Shown: positions 60,772 to 64,000 of the stretch, one piece after another
Numbering within the stretch: the first letter of the stretch is position 1
How the letters are laid out: each line of letters begins with the position of its first letter
Origin: Phocaeicola_A sp963652075
Lineage (GTDB): Bacteria > Bacteroidota > Bacteroidia > Bacteroidales > Bacteroidaceae
Length of the DNA: 64,000 nucleotides
Direction: 5' to 3'
NCBI GenBank assembly: GCA_963652075.1
Contig: CAVJRQ010000065.1
Span: 4,693-68,692, forward strand
Notes under the pieces: model-generated
Databases searched by the model: none
The model's input: the letters and a program-made list of their open reading frames with translations, nothing else
Told to the model about the DNA's origin: nothing
Program-made: the position numbers and the translations under genes

Positions 60772-60970
60772 GAAAGCCTTGGAATTGGGAATCAGCGTGG
60801 ATTGTAGTTCCACGAAAACAATACCAAAAACGGGGAATAAGCCAATCCAAGTAAGGCTGTGATTGCAGTTCACAGGTTGCTGCTTGGATGTTTTAAGGGA
60901 ACATTGAAATTGGGAATCAGCGCGGATTATAGTTCCGCACAAAACTACCAATGGCAACGTTCCCTTTTTA
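60772..60970 (+). ncRNA. Predicted structured RNA with three related hairpins
   Basis: About 200 nt between a perfect promoter and a terminator. Three hairpins with the same 7-nt loop pattern TTRYAGT lie 61 and 64 nt apart: CGTGGA/TCCACG (60796), CTGTGA/TCACAG (60857), GCGGA/TCCGC (60922). The first and third are preceded by the same TTGGGAATCAGC. The stem sequences differ while pairing is kept, as expected of a selected RNA. ATCCAAG/CTTGGAT encloses the second. A long stem (AAGGGAAC / GTTCCCTT) followed by TTTTT closes the third and would end transcription. It overlaps no convincing gene. It does not match RNA families I can recall. Confidence 0.55.
60895..60970 (+). terminator. Terminator hairpin of the predicted RNA
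   Basis: AAGGGAACATTG (60895-60906) pairs with CAACGTTCCCTT (60955-60966) with one mismatch, followed by a T run (60965-60969). The third small hairpin sits in its loop. Confidence 0.65.
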
Positions 60971-61269
60971 TTGTACCGCTTTCAGTATCTTTATTATCAT
61001 GTCAAAAGACAAGGTAATAAAAACATATCGGCAAGAATGATTTACACTCCCACCGATACCGAACGACGGACGGCACTTCCCGAAGGCTTCCACTCCGTCG
61101 CGTCGCAAAGTAATTGTTTTTTAGCAACACGGATGGCTATGGAGGAAGAACCTTATAGCATACGCTCAGAGGCGATTACATATTACATGCCGCGAACAAA
61201 GCGAGCGTCGTGGCGATTTCCGTTATTGAAGTCATTACCAGCGTGACTATCCATTTTCTATCCACGGGG
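60971..61269. other. Region between the RNA and the DUF262 gene
   Basis: An open frame 60971-61246 (91 codons) exists on the plus strand but has no family signature, a non-canonical composition and no promoter of its own. No other structure was seen. Confidence 0.3.
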
Positions 61270-63042
61270 TTAAGGCTTCCCGTCTACAGACTTCCCTGTA
61301 GCATCTTCAATGAGTTTACAAAGGCTTTCTGCACGTTTCTTATAGAAGGTGTCAAAATCATCATTCCGCAAGCTATCCACGTTAATGGCGTGGGATGAAA
61401 CGAAACGATTAACAGTGTCTGTGTTGATAGGCTGCTTGCTTTCTATGGTTTTTATGTATTCGCTCGGAGCACGACCGCCAATGGAGCGGTTTGTTTTCGC
61501 AAAGATAGGTGTCTTGTTTATTACGGAGTTCCAAAGGTCGGATGATATGCCTTGCCTGGAGCAATAGTTGGCAGGAAATATATGATGAATGTCTGTTGCT
61601 TCATCAACATATGCCGCGAAGTCCATGGAACTTCCGGAAATGAAGTCAACGGCACCATTCTTTAAGATGAGTGCCATGACACCCTTATATGCTGCGCTGT
61701 TTCGCGTATAAAGGTGCTGCAAGCGTGAATAGTTGAAACTTGCACGAATGATTGTCTCCGGAAGTTCTTCGCTACCCTTACCCCATCTCATCATACCAAT
61801 TACGTCAGAGACATAACGTGTCTCGTTTGCACCTCCATAGAGTTCTCCGAATACTCCACACCAATACCATTGCTCCAGCTTTTTCTTGTTAGTGGCGTTG
61901 AACCACAAGTCTGGGTCAATGGCAAAGAGGACGCTAAGAGGTATCAGCTGAGATGTGTATGGAAGATCAATGCTGGTGAAGATTTTCTGTTCCATTATGA
62001 ACTTCGTTGCAGCTTGAATTCCTGCTATCATCTTGTCTCGGTATTGCAGATAATCTTCGAGTTTGAGTGCAAGTACATCACGCTTCTTGCAGCTGACAGC
62101 CCCCCTCTCTCCATTCACGAATTTACGGTAGTTAACGAGCAGGGTGATGGCTGTCAGAAATTCCACATTCCAGAAAGCCGCAGGGTTATTCTTGAACTTA
62201 ATAACGTTGTCATACCTTATTTGCTCCCATATTTTGTCCCAATCCTCTCGGAGAGGAAAATTGTCAGCCGCAAAGGTCGCCGTGACAAGTTCAAAGACTG
62301 TAAGCGTCACGCCTCCCGTGTTCACGTTCTCGAACACTTGGCAAACAGCCTCCTTGGCTATATTGTTGGGGAGGATGATAATAGGTATGCGGAATTTTGT
62401 TATCTGCTGAACAATTTCTTTCTGAAAGTTTTTCCACTCAGCTACCACATTGACATCAAAGTTGTGGAATTGAAGATAATCAATCATCCATTGTTGTTGT
62501 GCATCTGAGTCAAATACAATGTTGAGAGGGAAGTAATGTTCCTTATATTCATTCTCTTTCGTAGAGAGGTCGAGTTTGACATCACGACCGATATTTTCCA
62601 TGACGATGCGCGTCTCTGGGACGGAGGTTATTCCCTCAATTCTGTCCGTAAGGGTATTGAGGCAGGTGGGTATGTGTAGATAGTAGTAGCGTTTGATTTT
62701 CTTACCCTTGCCGTCTTTGGTGTCGACTGGCAACTTGCTGAAGATAGAACGGTAGAGAGATGTGAACCGTTGCTGCCCGTCAAGTATGAGGTATCGGGGT
62801 GAGCGGTTTTCGAGAGTTTTATCCACACCTTCAACGACCCTGTTTTTGAAGTGTAGGTTGCTGCCGGTGCTGTCAAGAAACATGGCCGCTCCCACAGGAT
62901 AGCCGTTAGTGATACTTGCGATAAGGGCGCGTATGCGTCCGTCATCCCACACCCAGCCCCTTTGAAAGTCGGGAAGTTGTGTTTCGCCCTTGTGGATGCT
63001 TTCAAGGATTTCTTTCAACCCTTCTCCATTAGTTCCTGTCAT
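61270..63042 (-). CDS. DUF262/HNH (GmrSD-like) putative anti-phage nuclease
   Basis: 590 residues in one chain. The N-terminal DUF262 (ParB-like NTPase) domain has PDFQRGWVWDDGRIRALIASI and the hallmark YLILDGQQRFTSL (DGQQR, near residue 86). A middle helical region with FENVNTGGVTLTVFELV is typical of the family. The C-terminal HNH/DUF1524-like nuclease shows ATDIHHIFPANYC, then the NKTPIFAKTNRSIGGRAPSEYI segment. GmrSD enzymes of this layout cut modified phage DNA using NTP. The gene is visibly more AT-rich than the pectin genes, which suggests acquisition. It faces the predicted RNA end to end. No methylase or specificity gene accompanies it. Confidence 0.85.
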   Translation of the reverse strand: MTGTNGEGLKEILESIHKGETQLPDFQRGWVWDDGRIRALIASITNGYPVGAAMFLDSTGSNLHFKNRVVEGVDKTLENRSPRYLILDGQQRFTSLYRSIFSKLPVDTKDGKGKKIKRYYYLHIPTCLNTLTDRIEGITSVPETRIVMENIGRDVKLDLSTKENEYKEHYFPLNIVFDSDAQQQWMIDYLQFHNFDVNVVAEWKNFQKEIVQQITKFRIPIIILPNNIAKEAVCQVFENVNTGGVTLTVFELVTATFAADNFPLREDWDKIWEQIRYDNVIKFKNNPAAFWNVEFLTAITLLVNYRKFVNGERGAVSCKKRDVLALKLEDYLQYRDKMIAGIQAATKFIMEQKIFTSIDLPYTSQLIPLSVLFAIDPDLWFNATNKKKLEQWYWCGVFGELYGGANETRYVSDVIGMMRWGKGSEELPETIIRASFNYSRLQHLYTRNSAAYKGVMALILKNGAVDFISGSSMDFAAYVDEATDIHHIFPANYCSRQGISSDLWNSVINKTPIFAKTNRSIGGRAPSEYIKTIESKQPINTDTVNRFVSSHAINVDSLRNDDFDTFYKKRAESLCKLIEDATGKSVDGKP

Positions 63043-63137
63043 TGCTCTTTCGCTTAGATAAAAGGCTACGAGTGCCCTATCCTAACTTTCGTAGGGTAGT
63101 AATTTTAGAGCGCCCAAAAGACCTTAGTATAGTTTTG

Positions 63138-63158
63138 CAAAGATAATGATAATTATCA
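63138..63158 (-). promoter_or_regulatory. Promoter and palindromic operator of the DUF262 gene
   Basis: Minus-strand -7 box TATCTTTG (63138-63145) and, two bases upstream of it, the 12-bp perfect palindrome TGATAATTATCA (63147-63158) inside the spacer, a good place for a repressor. The leader would be about 90 nt. The remaining 200 bp up to 63373 hold nothing I recognise. Confidence 0.5.
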
Positions 63159-63373
63159 AGGTTTCTGAAGTGAAGGAAGAGAATGGTGCTAAATAAACGT
63201 AAATATATTTGAAACTCAAACGCTTACGGTTGTCTTGTCATGTGATTTTTGTTGAAAATTACTCGGCAAAATTGAAGAAAACGGCTACCTTCACAATGAA
63301 TAAGAAACCCAAATAAAAGGCAGGAAGGGACATCAGCCACCCATTTGTCCCATCTAAATTCATTAGCGGTATT

Positions 63374-63547
63374 ATGAAATTTAGAAACTTCAATCATTCA
63401 GATTATGGTGACATAAGAGTTACCTACGCATCAGGCTCAATCCTTTTGTTTGTAGCAAAGGACGTTGCATCAGCACTTGGGTACTCCAATTATAACAATC
63501 CGATTAGCAAGTATTGTAAGCATAGTTGTGATTTGCTTTCAAATTAG
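63374..63547 (+). pseudogene. BRO-N (phage antirepressor) fragment
   Basis: 57 codons from ATG 63374. The sequence (SILLFVAKDVASALGYSNYNNPISKYCKHS) is the first half of a BRO-N DNA-binding domain, found in phage antirepressors and mobile-element regulators. The last seven codons (SCDLLSN and stop) come from the 47-bp repeat that begins at 63525. The real gene would be several times longer, so this is a truncated remnant whose breakpoint coincides with the repeat. Confidence 0.7.
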
Positions 63548-63571
63548 TATCTTTGTACCGCAGAGTACAGC
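63525..63571 (+). repeat. 47-bp dispersed repeat, copy 2 (CRISPR-repeat-like)
   Basis: GTTGTGATTTGCTTTCAAAT at its start, GAGTACAGC at its end; same orientation as 58228-58274. It cuts the BRO-N fragment on its left, and a carboxymuconolactone decarboxylase fragment ends 8 bp to its right. No second repeat or spacer follows. Confidence 0.7.
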
Positions 63572-63579
63572 TGGAGGTT

Positions 63580-63951
63580 TCAGAGGTAGTGTCCGCGTAG
63601 CATTGGCTCGACGCTTTCGCCCAAGGCATCCCTGCCCGCCGTGTCTTCGATGCCCCGAGCCATCCGCTCGTCCAAAATAGCGATGAAGGTCTGCAAGGCA
63701 CGCAAGCTGCGAGGAAAACCACAATAGGCGTAGGCGTGTATCAGCACCTCACGGATTTCATTTACGGTCAACCCTTTATCCAGTCCTGCGGCAAGGGTGG
63801 GTTTCAGGTTCTCCAAATCGCCCCGGCTCGTGCAGGAGGTGATTTTCACGATGTATTGCTGACGCAAGGCAAGTCCGCTGTCAGGTGTGGCAGATGCGCC
63901 ATTGCATTGATTACTATCATAAGGCAGATGCGGATTGTTACATATATCTTC
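63580..63951 (-). pseudogene. Carboxymuconolactone decarboxylase-family fragment
   Basis: An open frame without ATG (open from a TGA at 63952; the first usable start is TTG 63867). GDLENLKPTLAAGLDKG, LTVNEIREVLIHAYAYCGFPRSLRAL and FIAILDERMARGIED are a first CMD domain (AhpD-like fold, with the Cys of the YCGFPRS motif). After GRDALGE the sequence jumps to SVEPMLRGH, which in two-domain members occurs near the second domain, and stops two codons later. This looks like a 5'-truncated, internally deleted remnant. Function lost or doubtful. Confidence 0.5.
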
Positions 63952-64000
63952 TCATATCTTGCGTCATTATAGTTTCTTGTCGAAAAAGTCAGTCAGTTTT

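Noticed and set aside
60971..61246. 91-codon ORF after the predicted RNA
   Set aside because: No family signature, no promoter, starts at the terminator T-run; kept only as a note.
58228..63571. CRISPR array
   Set aside because: Only two solitary repeat-like sequences 5 kb apart, no spacers, no cas genes in the window.
1..64000. tRNA or rRNA genes
   Set aside because: No T-loop GTTCRANNC motif with acceptor-stem pairing and no rRNA-like sequence was found by eye; a tRNAscan run would settle it.

Overview
This is a chromosomal segment of a gut-type Bacteroidales bacterium (Bacteroidaceae or Prevotellaceae; species not determinable by eye). The evidence is the SusC/SusD pair with a giant hybrid two-component regulator, promoters of the TTTG-N19/20-TAnnTTTG type, a Rho with a long disordered insert, a B12-dependent ribonucleotide reductase, and conserved genes typical of the order. 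No rRNA, tRNA or genuine CRISPR array was seen. Ten Ns at 58438-58447 mark a scaffold gap, so the right-hand 5.5 kb is not proven contiguous with the rest.

Layout. 1-6149 (minus): a tight DNA-maintenance/housekeeping operon, dnaN - exonuclease - coaBC - recN - rlmB - trypsin-like protein (cut by the window edge). 6290-12417: a DUF3127 OB-like protein with an SSB-like tail, rho, ridA, an unknown protein and an ABC-F ATPase. 12889-16692 (minus): sodium/solute symporter - engB - a MenD homologue with several altered active-site motifs. 16843-19071: a sugar-acid pair, UDP-glucuronate 4-epimerase plus a GHMP kinase that looks more like plant galacturonokinase than galactokinase. 19176-24345: beta-helix enzyme, GH29 fucosidase and GH28 polygalacturonase. 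24508-31309: phospholipase D-like protein, S41 protease lipoprotein, NudC, CbpA, HisS. 31736-50906: a pectin utilisation locus with HTCS regulator, a three-domain PL10 fusion, KdgF cupin, a second PL10-like lyase, a CE12-CE8 fusion esterase, a surface lipoprotein, SusC and SusD. 51252-57929 (minus): folB, GH77 amylomaltase, class II ribonucleotide reductase and a PP2C-like protein.

How the genes fit together. The pectin genes make a coherent route. Esters are removed by CE12/CE8. The galacturonan backbone is cut by PL10 and GH28. Side sugars may be removed by GH29 and the beta-helix enzyme. Oligosaccharides are bound and imported by the lipoprotein and SusCD, and unsaturated uronates are opened by KdgF. 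Galacturonate could also be phosphorylated and epimerised by the 16.8-19.1 kb pair. The HTCS is the likely sensor and activator.

Most unusual content. (1) A family of three MITE-like intergenic elements (12440-12863, 27410-27734, 51056-51245), two with clear inverted ends and all with arrays of a 22-bp unit built on the palindrome CGTAAGTACTTACG. (2) An accessory segment after the gap with a PflA-like radical SAM enzyme paired with a Cys-rich HIRAN protein, a predicted structured RNA of about 200 nt with its own promoter and terminator, a DUF262/HNH (GmrSD-like) gene, and a BRO-N fragment. (3) This segment is bracketed by two direct copies of a 47-bp repeat resembling Bacteroides type II-C CRISPR repeats. 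(4) A run of eight 7-bp repeats directly abutting the start codon of the PL10 fusion gene.
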